Origin: Micromonospora sp. NBC_01796
GTDB lineage: Bacteria > Actinomycetota > Actinomycetes > Mycobacteriales > Micromonosporaceae
Length of the DNA: 64,000 bases
Reading direction: 5' to 3'
Assembly (NCBI RefSeq): GCF_035917455.1
Contig: NZ_CP109078.1
Span: 124,001 to 188,000, forward strand
The position numbers were made by a program, and so were the translations under genes. The notes under the pieces were generated by a model. That model worked only from the letters and a program-made list of their open reading frames with translations. It was not told the origin of the DNA and did no database searches. This document shows, piece after piece, positions 7,375 to 16,117 of the stretch. The number at the start of each line of letters is the position of its first letter. Positions within the stretch are counted from its first letter, which is position 1.

Positions 7375-8028
7375 TCAGGGGTTGCCGTAGAGGCCGGTCA
7401 GGGTGCCGGTACCGATCGCCGCCGCCTCGATCGCCTTACGCGCCTCGCCGGCTTCGGTGCCGGCCGGCAAGCCGATCTTCTTCTCCAGGGCGTACACGGT
7501 GAACTGGTAGCGGTGAACGCCGCTGGGCGGGCAGGGCGGAGTCCAGGTCGCGCCACCGTTGGAGTTCGACGCCTGGAGCAGGTCGGCTGACAGGTCACCG
7601 GCCGGGATCTCCTTCGTGGCGGCCGGGATGTCGTAGGCGATCCAGTGCACGTACGTGAAGCCCGGTGCGTCCGGGTCGTCGACGATGACCGCGAACGCGG
7701 CCGCGTCCCCGACGTCACCGGACCAGGCCAGCGGCGGGCGCTCGCTGCCGCCCTTGCAGGTGTGCCGCTCGGGTATCCGCGCACCCTCGGCAAAGGCCGA
7801 ACTGGTGACCGTGATCGTCTTCGCCGGACCGGCCGACGTCATCGGATCCGGCGTCGGCGTCAGACTCGGCGCCGATGTCGGATCGGGCGTCGGTGCAGTG
7901 TCCTGCCCGCATCCGGTCAGCAGCGAGCCGACCACCACCAGTACGATCAGGCTGGCCGACCGGGTCACCGCCCGTAGCCGGCCTCCCCGTATGGGCCGCC
8001 CTGGTTCCACAACCGACCGCTGTCCCAT
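7375..8028 (-). CDS. YbhB/YbcL (PEBP) family lipoprotein
   Basis: 217 aa. A hydrophobic signal (SLIVLVVVGSLLTGC) ends in the lipobox LTGC, so the protein should be lipid-anchored outside the membrane. A short Ser/Thr/Pro-rich linker follows and then the phosphatidylethanolamine-binding fold: RIPERHTCKGGSERPPLAW, FAVIVDDPDAPGFTYVHWIAYDIPA and the CPPSGVHRYQFTVYAL block, all hallmark PEBP segments. Bacterial members have no firmly known role. The start could be ATG 8028 (with GAGGAC upstream) or the GTG at 7965, which would give a more standard signal length. It is divergent from the urease operon. Confidence 0.88.
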   Translation of the reverse strand: MGQRSVVEPGRPIRGGRLRAVTRSASLIVLVVVGSLLTGCGQDTAPTPDPTSAPSLTPTPDPMTSAGPAKTITVTSSAFAEGARIPERHTCKGGSERPPLAWSGDVGDAAAFAVIVDDPDAPGFTYVHWIAYDIPAATKEIPAGDLSADLLQASNSNGGATWTPPCPPSGVHRYQFTVYALEKKIGLPAGTEAGEARKAIEAAAIGTGTLTGLYGNP

Positions 8029-8130
8029 CCCCCGTGTCCTCTCCCCCGTTAACGTGGCAATGCTGCGTACATCGACGAAGCTACCGGGACCGACCGGGTC
8101 GCGAAGCCCCGTGAGCAGCGGCCATACCGC

Positions 8131-8146
8131 GTAACACCTGCGTTAC
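8131..8146 (+). promoter_or_regulatory. Candidate GlnR-type operator upstream of urease
   Basis: GTAAC, six bases, GTTAC, about 50 bases before ureA. The first half fits the GlnR a-site (gTnAc) and the n6 spacing matches. The second half fits the GaAAc b-site only partly but makes the site a perfect inverted repeat. GlnR control of urease is known in actinobacteria; its use here is inferred. Confidence 0.33.
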
Positions 8147-8197
8147 CTGCGACTGGCACGATCCACAATGTTCGCTCCCCTGTCCGGAGGTACTGCG

Positions 8198-8500
8198 TTG
8201 TTCCTCACCCGACACGAGCAGGACCGGTTGCTCATCCACGTCGCCGCCGACGTCGCTTGGCGCCGGCGAGAACGTGGGCTACGGCTGAACCACCCGGAAG
8301 CGACGGCGGTGATCACCGCGTTCCTCTTGGAGGGGGCGCGCGACGGTCGCAGCGTCGCCGACCTGATGGACGCCGGCCGGCGGGTGCTCGGCCGCGAGGA
8401 CGTCCTCGAAGGGGTGCCCGAGATGTTGCCCGAAGTGCAGGTCGAGGCAACTTTCCCGGACGGTACGAAGCTGGTGACCGTACACGACCCGATCTCGTAG
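8198..8500 (+). CDS. ureA: Urease gamma subunit
   Basis: 100 aa from the TTG at 8198. That start is preceded at seven bases by GGAGG (8186-8190) and gives the canonical length and N-terminus ([19 protein letters not shown]); the ATG at 8168 would add ten non-conserved residues. Family signatures include [21 protein letters not shown], the [15 protein letters not shown] segment and the C-terminal [15 protein letters not shown]. UreA is the smallest structural subunit of the nickel urease, which hydrolyses urea to ammonia and carbamate in the cytoplasm. It heads the ureA-B-C-F-G-D operon and follows a possible nitrogen-control site. Confidence 0.97.
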   Translation: MFLTRHEQDRLLIHVAADVAWRRRERGLRLNHPEATAVITAFLLEGARDGRSVADLMDAGRRVLGREDVLEGVPEMLPEVQVEATFPDGTKLVTVHDPIS

Positions 8501-8540
8501 GCCAGGGGCCCGCAGCGGCTCCGTTGGGAAGGTGGACCAC

Positions 8541-8990
8541 ATGATCCCGGGCGAGGTGCTTCCTGGTGCGGGCGACATAGAGATCAATGCCGGTCGACCG
8601 GTGCTGACCCTGCCGGTCAGCAACACCGGCGACCGGCCGGTGCAGGTCGGCTCGCACTACCACTTCGCCGAGGCGAATCCGGCGTTGGAGTTCGACCGAT
8701 CCGCCGCCTGGGGCCACCGACTCGCCGTACCCGCCGGCACCGCCATCCGCTTCGAACCCGGCATCACCCGCGACGTACCCCTGATCCCCCTAGCCGGCAC
8801 CCGCACAGTCCCCGGCCTCCGCTCCGCCTCCGCCGGCCCCCTCGACCCAGTCGACCAGCGCGCCGACCAGCGCGTTGATCATGAAGTTAGCGCAGATTTC
8901 AGGCCGAAAACCGTCGCTAACTTCATGATCAACGAGGCGAGCGAGGGCGAGCCGGGCAGCGGCGCGGGCGGCAGCGGGGGTGTGGTGTGA
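8541..8990 (+). CDS. ureB: Urease beta subunit with repeat-encoded C-terminal tail
   Basis: 149 aa from ATG 8541 (AAGGTGG upstream). The conserved core ([50 protein letters not shown]) ends near residue 100, where ordinary UreB stops. About 49 extra residues follow; residues 111-131 ([10 protein letters not shown] through ANFMIN) are encoded by a palindromic repeat that also occurs elsewhere in the window, and the end is Gly/Ser-rich. The stop overlaps ureC by GTGA. The core looks complete, so the subunit should still assemble with UreA and UreC; the tail is probably a tolerated insertion. Confidence 0.95.
   Translation: MIPGEVLPGAGDIEINAGRPVLTLPVSNTGDRPVQVGSHYHFAEANPALEFDRSAAWGHRLAVPAGTAIRFEPGITRDVPLIPLAGTRTVPGLRSASAGPLDPVDQRADQRVDHEVSADFRPKTVANFMINEASEGEPGSGAGGSGGVV
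8873..8934. repeat. Palindromic repeat GTTGATCATGAAGTTAG, copy 1 (inside ureB)
   Basis: Perfect inverted repeat with 20-base arms (8873-8892 and 8915-8934) around a 22-base loop. A second copy with the same arm sequence but a different loop lies at 61338-61400. Conserved arms with variable loops fit a mobile REP- or MITE-like palindrome. This copy lies inside the ureB reading frame and is translated without a stop. Confidence 0.85.
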
Positions 8991-10696
8991 GCACGATGGA
9001 TCGGCGGCGGTATGGCGCGCTGTATGGGCCTACGGCCGGGGACCGGATTCGGCTCGCGGACACGAATCTGCTGGTCGAGGTCGAGGAGGACCGCTGCGGG
9101 TACGGGGACGAGGCGGTGTTCGGCGGGGGGAAGGTGATTCGGGAGTCGATGGGGCAGTCGATGGCTACCCGGGCCGAGGGTGCGCCGGACACGGTCATCA
9201 CGGGTGTGGTGGTGCTCGATCACTGGGGCATCGTGAAGGCGGATGTCGGAATCCGGGACGGTCGGATCGTGGCGCTCGGCAAGGCCGGCAACCCGGACAC
9301 CATGGACGGTGTGCACCCCGACCTGGTCATCGGACCGGGCACCGAGATCATCTCCGGTAACGGGAAGATCCTGACCGCCGGTGGGATCGACAGTCACGTA
9401 CACCTGATCTGTCCACAGATCCTGGAAACGGCGCTGGCCAGCGGGATCACCACGATCATGGGTGGTGGCACCGGCCCGGCCGAGGGGACCAAGGCGACCA
9501 CGGTGACGCCGAACGCCTGGTACCTGGCCCGGATGCTGGCCTCGATCGACCCGTGGCCGGTGAACGTACTGCTGCTCGGCAAGGGCAACACGGTCCGCGA
9601 AGAGTCCATGTGGGAGCAGTTGCGCGGCGGCGCGGGCGGCTTCAAGCTGCACGAGGACTGGGGCACCACCCCGGCCGCGATCGACGCCTGCCTGCGGGTC
9701 GCGGACGCCTCCGGGGTGCAGGTGGCGATCCACACCGACACCCTGAACGAGGCCGGTTTTGTCGCCGACACGCTGCGCGCGATCGGCGGCCGATCGATCC
9801 ACGCCTATCACACCGAGGGGGCGGGTGGCGGGCACGCGCCGGACATCATCACCGTCGCCGCCGAGCCGAACGTGCTGCCGTCGTCGACGAACCCGACCCG
9901 GCCGTACACGCGCAACACCCTCGACGAGCACCTCGACATGCTGATGGTGTGCCACCACCTGAACCCGACCGTGCCGGAGGACCTGGCGTTCGCGGAGAGT
10001 CGGATCCGGCCGAGCACGATGGCGGCCGAGGACGTGTTGCACGACCTCGGGGCGATCTCGATGATCGGGTCGGACGCGCAGGCGATGGGGCGGGCCGGCG
10101 AGGTCATCCTGCGTACCTGGCAGACCGCGCACGTGATGAAGGCCAGGCGCGGCTCGCTGCCCGGTGACGGGGCCGCGGACAACCAGCGGGCCCGGCGGTA
10201 CGTGGCCAAGTACACGATCTGCCCCGCGATCGCGCACGGTATCGACGCCGAGGTCGGCTCGGTCGAGAAGGGCAAGCTCGCCGACCTGGTGCTCTGGGAT
10301 CCGGTGTTCTTCGGCGTACGCCCGCACCTGGTCATCAAGGGCGGCATGATCGCGTGGGCGCAGATGGGTGACGCCAACGCCTCGATCCCGACCCCGCAAC
10401 CGGTCCTGCCCCGCCCCATGTTCGGCGCGTACGGCACCGCGCCGGCCCAGACCAGCCTGGCGTTCGTCGCGCCGGCCGCGATCGAGGACAAGCTCGGTGA
10501 GCGGCTCGGGTTGGGTCGACGGCTCGCCCCGGTGGCCGACGTCCGGTCGCGCGGCAAGGCGGACATGCCGCTCAACGACGCGCTCCCCCGGATCGAGGTC
10601 GAGCCGGACACGTTCACCGTCCGGATCGACGGCGCGGTGATCGAGCCCGAACCGGCGACGGAGCTGCCGATGGCCCAGCGCTACTTCCTCTTCTAG
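8987..10696 (+). CDS. ureC: Urease alpha (catalytic) subunit
   Basis: 569 aa, standard length. The nickel ligands and active-site residues are visible: HVHLICP (two His), the carbamylated Lys in [10 protein letters not shown], the following His, [12 protein letters not shown], the [12 protein letters not shown] segment, the flap [12 protein letters not shown] and the Asp of [12 protein letters not shown]. Catalysis is urea to ammonia plus carbamate with two Ni(II). The start is GTG 8987, overlapping the ureB stop; an in-frame ATG three codons on is also possible. Metal loading should depend on the UreF, UreG and UreD products encoded next. Confidence 0.98.
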   Translation: MSTMDRRRYGALYGPTAGDRIRLADTNLLVEVEEDRCGYGDEAVFGGGKVIRESMGQSMATRAEGAPDTVITGVVVLDHWGIVKADVGIRDGRIVALGKAGNPDTMDGVHPDLVIGPGTEIISGNGKILTAGGIDSHVHLICPQILETALASGITTIMGGGTGPAEGTKATTVTPNAWYLARMLASIDPWPVNVLLLGKGNTVREESMWEQLRGGAGGFKLHEDWGTTPAAIDACLRVADASGVQVAIHTDTLNEAGFVADTLRAIGGRSIHAYHTEGAGGGHAPDIITVAAEPNVLPSSTNPTRPYTRNTLDEHLDMLMVCHHLNPTVPEDLAFAESRIRPSTMAAEDVLHDLGAISMIGSDAQAMGRAGEVILRTWQTAHVMKARRGSLPGDGAADNQRARRYVAKYTICPAIAHGIDAEVGSVEKGKLADLVLWDPVFFGVRPHLVIKGGMIAWAQMGDANASIPTPQPVLPRPMFGAYGTAPAQTSLAFVAPAAIEDKLGERLGLGRRLAPVADVRSRGKADMPLNDALPRIEVEPDTFTVRIDGAVIEPEPATELPMAQRYFLF

Positions 10697-10701
10697 CCGA
10701 C

Positions 10702-11364
10702 ATGTCCTCGCTGGCCACGTTGTTGGTGCTCGCCGACGGGCGGCTGCCCGCCGGTTCGCACGCCCACTCCGGTGGGCTGGAGTCGGCGGTCGCCTCGGGC
10801 AGGTTGCGGGACCTGGCCGGGCTGGCCGAGTTCCTGCGGGGCCGGCTCGCCACCACGGGCCGGGTCGGCGCGGCGTTCGCCGCCAGCGCCTGCGCCGGCC
10901 GGGTGCCGGCCGCCGACCTGGACGACGGCCTGGACGCGCGTACGCCCTCACCCGCGCTGCGGCGGGCGTCGCGTGCCCAGGGCAGGGCACTCGTACGCGC
11001 CGGACGGGCGATCTTCGGCCCGGTGGCGCTGCCGGTCGGGGTTTCCCCGGCCGGTCTGCACCAACCGGTGGCGCTCGGCCTGGTGGCGGCTGCCGCCGGA
11101 CTGGGCCCGACCGAGGCGGCGGTGGCCGGTGCGTACGGGTCGGTCAGTGGTCCGGCCAGCGCCGCCGTACGCCTGCTCGGTCTTGACCCGTACGCGGTCC
11201 ATGCCCTGCTTGCCGGTCTGGCCGGCGAATGCGACCGGCTGGCGGCCGACGCTGCCGGCCGGGTGGATGATCCGGTCGACGACCTGCCTGCCGACTCCGC
11301 TGTCCTGCTGGAGATCGGCGCCGAACTGCACGCGAGCCAGGAGGTGCGTCTCTTTGCATCCTGA
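10702..11364 (+). CDS. ureF: Urease accessory protein UreF
   Basis: 220 aa, all-helical accessory protein. The N-terminal block [27 protein letters not shown] and the central [13 protein letters not shown] and [16 protein letters not shown] segments match the UreF family. UreF binds the urease apoprotein with UreD and acts as the checkpoint for UreG-driven nickel insertion. It starts five bases after the ureC stop and its end overlaps ureG by eleven bases, so it is translationally coupled on both sides. Gly/Ala-rich composition is normal for this genome. Confidence 0.93.
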   Translation: MSSLATLLVLADGRLPAGSHAHSGGLESAVASGRLRDLAGLAEFLRGRLATTGRVGAAFAASACAGRVPAADLDDGLDARTPSPALRRASRAQGRALVRAGRAIFGPVALPVGVSPAGLHQPVALGLVAAAAGLGPTEAAVAGAYGSVSGPASAAVRLLGLDPYAVHALLAGLAGECDRLAADAAGRVDDPVDDLPADSAVLLEIGAELHASQEVRLFAS

Positions 11365-12205
11365 TACCTCTCACCCGGCCGGTACGCCGCACGTGCACGA
11401 CCCGGACGAGCCGCCGCACACCCATCCCGATCCGGGCGTAGATCCGCATCCGCCGCTGGCCGGATCATCGGCCGATGGTGGTCGGGCGTTGCGGATCGGA
11501 ATCGGCGGGCCGGTCGGTTCCGGCAAGACCGCGCTGGTCGCGGCGCTGTGCCGGACGCTGTCGGCGGAGCTGCGGCTGGCGGTGGTGACCAACGACATCT
11601 ACACCACCGAGGACGCGGACTTCCTGCTCCGGCACGGTGTCCTGCCGGCCGAGCGGATCCGGGCGGTGGAGACCGGGTGCTGCCCGCACACAGCGATCCG
11701 GGACGACATCTCCGCCAACCTCGACGCGGTCGAGGAGTTGGAGGCGACGCTCGGGCCGCTGGACCTGGTACTGGTGGAGAGCGGCGGCGACAACCTGACC
11801 GCGACGTTCAGCAAGGGGCTGATCGACCAGCAGATCTTCGTGGTCGACGTGGCCGGCGGTGACAAGGTGCCACGCAAGGGCGGGCCCGGGGTCACCGGCG
11901 CCGACCTGCTCGTGATCAACAAAACGGACCTGGCGCCGCTGGTCGGGGCCGACCTGTCGGTGATGGCCCGGGACGCGGGGGCCCGCCGGGGTGACCTGCC
12001 GACCGTCTTCCTCTCCCTGGTCCAGGACCGCTCGGCAACCCCCGTCGCCGACTGGGTACGCACCCTCGTCGCGAATCGGGTGCCGCCACTCACCACCCCG
12101 GACAGCAGTGGCCTCACGCGGCAAACCGACTCGGACCACGGCAGCGTCGTGCGGCAAACTGACTCGGACCGGACCGGGGTTACGCGGCGACCGGCCTCGT
12201 ACTGA
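11354..12205 (+). CDS. ureG: Urease accessory GTPase UreG with His-rich N-terminus and repeated C-terminal tail
   Basis: 283 aa from TTG 11354, with GGAGG nine bases upstream inside the ureF end. Residues 1-38 are rich in His and Asp/Pro ([15 protein letters not shown]), a probable nickel-binding extension known in some UreG and HypB proteins. The GTPase core has P-loop [23 protein letters not shown], the nickel motif [25 protein letters not shown] and guanine motif NKTD. After the core comes about 38 extra residues with a repeated RQTDSD unit. It couples GTP hydrolysis to nickel delivery. Normal UreG is about 200-230 aa, so both ends are extended. Confidence 0.95.
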   Translation: MHPDTSHPAGTPHVHDPDEPPHTHPDPGVDPHPPLAGSSADGGRALRIGIGGPVGSGKTALVAALCRTLSAELRLAVVTNDIYTTEDADFLLRHGVLPAERIRAVETGCCPHTAIRDDISANLDAVEELEATLGPLDLVLVESGGDNLTATFSKGLIDQQIFVVDVAGGDKVPRKGGPGVTGADLLVINKTDLAPLVGADLSVMARDAGARRGDLPTVFLSLVQDRSATPVADWVRTLVANRVPPLTTPDSSGLTRQTDSDHGSVVRQTDSDRTGVTRRPASY

Positions 12206-12990
12206 TGCGGGCGGTCGCCCGGATCGTGGCGGTGGCGGACGGCTCGCGGGGAACGAGGCTGACCGAGCTGCGCGGGGAGGCTCCGCTGCTGGTGCGGCGT
12301 ACCGGACCCGATGGCGACCCCGGCGAGGTGCAGGTGCACCTGGTCGGGGGCGCGGCCGGACCGCTCGGCGGGGACCGGCTACGGATCGAGATCGAGGTGG
12401 GCGCGGGCGCGCTGCTGTGCGTACGGACCGTGGCGGCGTCGTTGGCGCTGCCGGGGGCGGGCGGTGGGCAGTCCCTGCTGGAGGTGGTGGCACGGGTGGC
12501 GGCGGGAGGTCGGCTGCGGTGGCTGCCCGAGCCGCTGATCGGGGCCGCGCGCTGTGATCACCTCTCCCGCTCGGTGCTGGAGCTGGCGGAGGGCGCCGCC
12601 CTGGTCTGGCGCGAGGAGCTGGTCTGCGGGCGGCACGGCGAGCCGGTCGGTGACGTACGGATCAGCACGACCGTGCGCTACGCCGGCCGTACGCTGCTGC
12701 GCAACGAACTGGCGGTGGGGCCGAGGGCGCCGGGCTGGGCGGGTCCGGCGGGGCTCGGCGGTGCACGGGTCACCGGAACACTCCTGCGGGTCGACCCGAC
12801 CTGGACCGGGAGCGGGCTGCCGGAGGCGGCACCGCTGGGAGCGTACGCCGCCCGGCTGCCACTGGCCGGCGGACCGGCCGTACTTGTCAACGCGACCGGC
12901 CCAGACCTCGCCACGGTCCGGGGCGCCATGCGTGGTGACCCCGAGTTGGCCACCGCGAGCCCCGAGCCAGCCGGGATCGTCGGCTGCTGA
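12205..12990 (+). CDS. ureD: Urease accessory protein UreD (UreH)
   Basis: 261 aa. The family pattern is visible: an early LTELRGEAPLLVRRT segment, GGAAGPLGGDRLRIEIEVGAGA, then GGRLRWLPEPLIGAARCDHLSR and WREELVCGRHGE. UreD forms the scaffold with UreF that carries nickel to apo-urease. The ATG shares one base with the ureG stop (TGATG), marking the end of the urease operon. The last residues (AGIVGC) and the stop are encoded by the left arm of a large hairpin that also looks like the operon terminator. Confidence 0.9.
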   Translation: MRAVARIVAVADGSRGTRLTELRGEAPLLVRRTGPDGDPGEVQVHLVGGAAGPLGGDRLRIEIEVGAGALLCVRTVAASLALPGAGGGQSLLEVVARVAAGGRLRWLPEPLIGAARCDHLSRSVLELAEGAALVWREELVCGRHGEPVGDVRISTTVRYAGRTLLRNELAVGPRAPGWAGPAGLGGARVTGTLLRVDPTWTGSGLPEAAPLGAYAARLPLAGGPAVLVNATGPDLATVRGAMRGDPELATASPEPAGIVGC

Positions 12991-13035
12991 ACCCTGTTCC
13001 GGTGGGTGTGTCACAGGGCTGAGCAGCCGACGATC
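12975..13035 (+). terminator. Hairpin terminator overlapping the ureD stop
   Basis: Perfect 14-base arms (GATCGTCGGCTGCT at 12975-12988 and its complement at 13022-13035), with an inner CCCTGT/ACAGGG pairing, form a stable stem. The left arm is the 3' end of the ureD coding region. There is no T-run, as is common in high-GC actinobacteria. Confidence 0.65.
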
Positions 13036-13140
13036 GAGGATCCGCTCGAGGCGGCGGGTCCGGAGGGAGGGGTTCCGCTTCGCGGTGATCGCGGAAGGAA
13101 ATAGGGTTCGCGTTCGAGGCCGGAAACCGGGAGGACGCGC

Positions 13141-13464
13141 ATGATCTGGATCCTGTTGGGTGCCGCGATTCTCAGCGAGGTGAGCGCGACCATCGCGCTG
13201 CGGATCTCCGAGGGGTTCTCGAAGCTGGTTCCGTCGGTGATCGTCGTGATCGGCTACATCATCGCCTTCGTACTCCTCGCCGAGGTGCTGAAGCGGGGGA
13301 TGCCGGTCGGTGTCGCGTACGGGGTCTGGTCGGCCATCGGGGTGGCCCTGGTCGCGGTGATCGGTGCCGCGTTCCTGGGTGACAGCCTCACCTGGATCCA
13401 GGTCGGTGGGCTGGTGCTGGTGATCGCCGGAGTGGCCGCCCTGGAGTTGGGCGCGCGTCACTGA
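13141..13464 (+). CDS. Small multidrug resistance (SMR) efflux protein, EmrE/Qac-like
   Basis: 107 aa, four transmembrane helices, standard SMR length. The essential membrane Glu lies in ILSEVSATIAL (residue 13 or 14). ISEGFSKLVPS, GVAYGVWSAIGVALV and FLGDSLTWIQVGGLVLVIAGV follow the EmrE pattern. The Trp just after the Glu that marks guanidinium exporters (Gdx) is absent, so a proton-coupled export role for cationic compounds is more likely than guanidinium export, despite the urease neighbourhood. GGGAGG lies just before the ATG. It is probably transcribed separately from urease because a hairpin precedes it. Confidence 0.9.
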   Translation: MIWILLGAAILSEVSATIALRISEGFSKLVPSVIVVIGYIIAFVLLAEVLKRGMPVGVAYGVWSAIGVALVAVIGAAFLGDSLTWIQVGGLVLVIAGVAALELGARH

Positions 13465-13540
13465 CAGTGCCGCCCACTAGGGCTCAACGACCGTCCGCAA
13501 TCGCCGGACCTGCACCGATGCTCCGCAGTACGGTGACCGA

Positions 13541-14212
13541 ATGCGACCCGTGCCGTGGTGGGCCCTACTCTCCGCCATCGGTGCCCCGTTCTTCCTGATC
13601 GGCGGCTGGACCGCCGGGGCGGCTCGTCAACCCGACCATTACGACCCGGTCTTCGACACCATCAGCGTGCTCGCCGGGCCCGGTGCGACCGACCCGTGGA
13701 TCATGCAGCTCGGTTTGGCCGCCGCCGGGGCCTGCTACCTGGTCACCGCGATCGGGTTGGTGCTGGCCGGGGTGCTGGGCCGGGCCCTGCTCGCCCTCGG
13801 CGGGATCGCCACCGGCCTGGTGGCACTGTTTCCGCAACCGGAGAACGGCGGTTCGGACGAGCACGCGTTTGTCGCCGGGACCGCCTTCGTCGCGCTCGCC
13901 CTCTGGCCGCTGGCATCCACGGTGGCACTGCGGGACCGGTTCTGGCCGACCTGGGCCGACCCGACCGCGCCCCGCCCCTGGGCGGTACGCCGACCCGCCG
14001 CGATCATCGCGAGCCTGGTCCCGATCGGGCTCTGTGCCTGGTTCGGCGTCGAGATGTTCAGTCGTGGCCCGTGGATCGGGCTGACCGAGCGGTTCGCCGC
14101 CGGGGCCGAGTCGATCTGGCCGATGGTGGTGGCGATCAGCGCCCGCCTGGCCCCGTCCGCGCTGCCGGCCGCCGGGACCGACTCGGCGACCGAACCAAGC
14201 CCGGTCGAGTGA
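13541..14212 (+). CDS. DUF998 family membrane protein
   Basis: 223 aa. About six hydrophobic segments are visible: residues 7-27, 55-75, 78-98, 105-125, 148-168 and 185-203. The HYDPVFDTISVLAG motif after the first helix and the PQPENGGSDEHAFVAGTAFVAL block are characteristic of DUF998 proteins. Their function is not established; related proteins occur in many actinobacterial genomes as stand-alone membrane genes. The C-terminus is a short polar tail. The ATG at 13541 gives a proper first helix. Confidence 0.82.
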   Translation: MRPVPWWALLSAIGAPFFLIGGWTAGAARQPDHYDPVFDTISVLAGPGATDPWIMQLGLAAAGACYLVTAIGLVLAGVLGRALLALGGIATGLVALFPQPENGGSDEHAFVAGTAFVALALWPLASTVALRDRFWPTWADPTAPRPWAVRRPAAIIASLVPIGLCAWFGVEMFSRGPWIGLTERFAAGAESIWPMVVAISARLAPSALPAAGTDSATEPSPVE

Positions 14213-14312
14213 GCCGACCCCGCCGAACCGAGCACCACCCGCGAGACTGAGCCACCCGACCACCGCCGCCCGACCACCGCCGCCCGAGGGGCATAATCGC
14301 CGCTGCCCGAGG

Positions 14313-14414
14313 GGCCGGATCACCGCCGCCCAAGGGCCGGATCACCGCCGCCCAAGGGCCGGATCACCGCCGCCCAAGGGCCGGATCACCACCGCCCCAG
14401 AGGTTGGATCACCA
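14313..14414 (+). repeat. 22-bp tandem repeat, four copies plus partial
   Basis: Unit beginning GGCCGGATCACCGCCGCCCA repeats at 14313, 14335, 14357 and 14379 with the last copy slightly diverged, then a partial at 14401. Degenerate CCACCGCCGCCCG units precede it from about 14260. The array fills most of the gene-free region between DUF998 and the SGNH hydrolase (14213-14527). Confidence 0.9.
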
Positions 14415-14527
14415 CTTCACGAGCAGGCCGAGGGTGTCGCCGACACATTGTGTGCAGCGATGGACGTCTATATGATTCCCGGCACCCAGCACCACCACCG
14501 TCAGGCACCCGTGATCCGGAGGCCCCC

Positions 14528-15367
14528 ATGTCCCTCTCCCGGCGCACCCTGCCCCTGCTCACCGCTCTTGCCGTACTGATCGGTTCGGTTGTCGTCGGCG
14601 CCGTCCCCGCCGCCGCAGCCCCCGGTCCCCCGCCCGCTTCGATGTCCAGCCTGGGTGACTCGATCACCCGCGGTTTCAACGCCTGCGGCTGGTACGTCGA
14701 CTGCACCTCGCGCTCGTTCAGCACCGGCGACAACTCGTCGGTGAACCCCCACTACCTGCGTATCCGGGCCGTCAACCCGGCCATCAACGGTCGCAACCAC
14801 AACGACGCCCAGACCGGGGCCGACTCGGCGGACCTGCTCGGTCAGGCCAACAGCGCGGTCTCCCGTGGGGTCCAGTACGTGACCGTGCTGATCGGCGCCA
14901 ACGATGCCTGCACCGGTTCGGAGTCGAGCATGACGACGGTCGGCACCTTCCGGGCGAACGTCGACGCCGGGCTGAACCGGCTGAAGTCCGGCCTGCCCGG
15001 CGCCCGGGTGTACGTGATCAGCGTGCCGGACATCCAGCGGCTCTGGTCGGTGGGCCGGGACAGCGGCAGTGCCCGTACGGCGTGGTCGCTGTTCGGCATC
15101 TGCCAGTCGATGCTGGCGAATCCGACCTCGAACGCGCAGGCCGACGTCGACCGGCGCAACCGGGTACGTCAGCGCGTGGTCGACTACAACGCCCAGCTCG
15201 CCGCCGCCTGTGCCGCGTACGGCGCCAACTGCAAGTTCGACAACAACGCGGTGTTCAACTACCCGTTCGCGCTGAACCAGCTTTCGAGCTGGGACTACTT
15301 CCACCCGAACGCCACCGGTCAGCAGGTCCTGGCCAACGTCACGTACGCCGCCGGCTTCGGCTGGTAG
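14528..15367 (+). CDS. Secreted SGNH/GDSL-family hydrolase (probable lipase/esterase)
   Basis: 279 aa from ATG 14528, preceded by CCGGAGG. The N-terminus has two Arg, a hydrophobic core and an AAAAP cleavage region near residue 31, so it is secreted. The catalytic Ser is in block I SLGDSITRG (about residue 45), block III contains GANDAC (Gly-x-Asn-Asp) and block V has the Asp-x-x-His equivalent YFHPNATGQQVL. Several Cys (NACGWYVDC, FGICQSM, CAAYGANCKF) could form disulfides, as in secreted actinomycete SGNH esterases. The natural ester substrate is unknown. An upstream tandem repeat separates it from DUF998. Confidence 0.9.
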   Translation: MSLSRRTLPLLTALAVLIGSVVVGAVPAAAAPGPPPASMSSLGDSITRGFNACGWYVDCTSRSFSTGDNSSVNPHYLRIRAVNPAINGRNHNDAQTGADSADLLGQANSAVSRGVQYVTVLIGANDACTGSESSMTTVGTFRANVDAGLNRLKSGLPGARVYVISVPDIQRLWSVGRDSGSARTAWSLFGICQSMLANPTSNAQADVDRRNRVRQRVVDYNAQLAAACAAYGANCKFDNNAVFNYPFALNQLSSWDYFHPNATGQQVLANVTYAAGFGW

Positions 15368-15381
15368 CAGGTTCCCGGTCC

Positions 15382-15411
15382 GGGGCGGCCGACCGTGCGG
15401 ACGGCCGCCCC
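15382..15411. terminator. Bidirectional hairpin between SGNH hydrolase and urtE
   Basis: Arms GGGGCGGCCG and CGGCCGCCCC with a ten-base loop lie between two convergent genes that stop at 15367 and 15419, so it can end transcription from both sides. Confidence 0.65.
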
Positions 15412-15418
15412 GTACGGG

Positions 15419-16117
15419 CTAGACGGCGAGCAGGCGGTGCACCGACTCGTCCTGGAGATCGGCGCGCTCGCCTGAGCGGGCCACCTCGCCCGCGTCGAGG
15501 ATGACGAACCGGTCGGCGATCCGCAGTGCCAGTTCGAGGTACTGCTCGACCAGCAGGATCGCCAGTCCCAGTTCGCTGTGCAGCCGCTCGATCGCGGCCT
15601 CGATCTCCAGGATGATCGACGGTTGGATGCCCTCGGTCGGCTCGTCGAGCAGGAGCATCTTCGGCCGGGTGACCAGGGCCCGGGCGATGGCGAGTTGCTG
15701 TTGCTGGCCGCCGGAGAGGAAACCGGCCCGGCGGCGCAGCAGCGGTGGCAGGGCCGGGAAGAGGTCCAGCGCCTCGTCCACCGCGCTCTTGTCGCCGCCG
15801 CCGGGTGACGCCTCCAGCGCCACCTGGAGGTTTTCCCAGACGGTGAGCTGGGGGAAGGTCTCGTGCCCCTGCGGCACGTAGCCGAGGCCGAGGCGTACCC
15901 GCTCGTGGGTCTTGAGGCGGGTGATGTCCCGGTCACCGAACTCGATTTTGCCCTTCTTCGCCGGCAGCACACCCATGATCGCCTTGAGCAGGGTGGTCTT
16001 GCCGACCCCGTTGCGTCCCATCACGCAGACCAGTGACCCGCCGGGCGCCCACAGGTCCACCCCGAACAGGGCCTGCGCCCGCCCGTACGCGACGTCCAGT
16101 CCCGACACCCGCAGCAA
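15419..16117 (-). CDS. urtE: Urea ABC transporter ATP-binding protein UrtE
   Basis: 232 aa. Motifs are Walker A MGRNGVGKTTL, signature FLSGGQQQQLAIA, Walker B MLLLDEPTEGIQPS and the following EQYLELA region; the GIQPSII phrase is a UrtE/LivF hallmark. With UrtD it forms the ATPase pair of the high-affinity urea importer. The TTG start abuts the urtD stop directly (TAG then TTG), with GGAGG eight bases upstream. It is the last gene of the urt operon and ends in front of a convergent hairpin. Confidence 0.93.
   Translation of the reverse strand: MLRVSGLDVAYGRAQALFGVDLWAPGGSLVCVMGRNGVGKTTLLKAIMGVLPAKKGKIEFGDRDITRLKTHERVRLGLGYVPQGHETFPQLTVWENLQVALEASPGGGDKSAVDEALDLFPALPPLLRRRAGFLSGGQQQQLAIARALVTRPKMLLLDEPTEGIQPSIILEIEAAIERLHSELGLAILLVEQYLELALRIADRFVILDAGEVARSGERADLQDESVHRLLAV

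Noticed and set aside
13041-13140. Possible guanidine riboswitch before the SMR gene
   Set aside because: The ATAGGGTTCG bases superficially resemble one guanidine-I motif, but they lie at the wrong end and the other conserved blocks are absent.
14313-14414. CRISPR array in the tandem repeat
   Set aside because: Units are directly adjacent with no spacers, so it is a plain tandem repeat.
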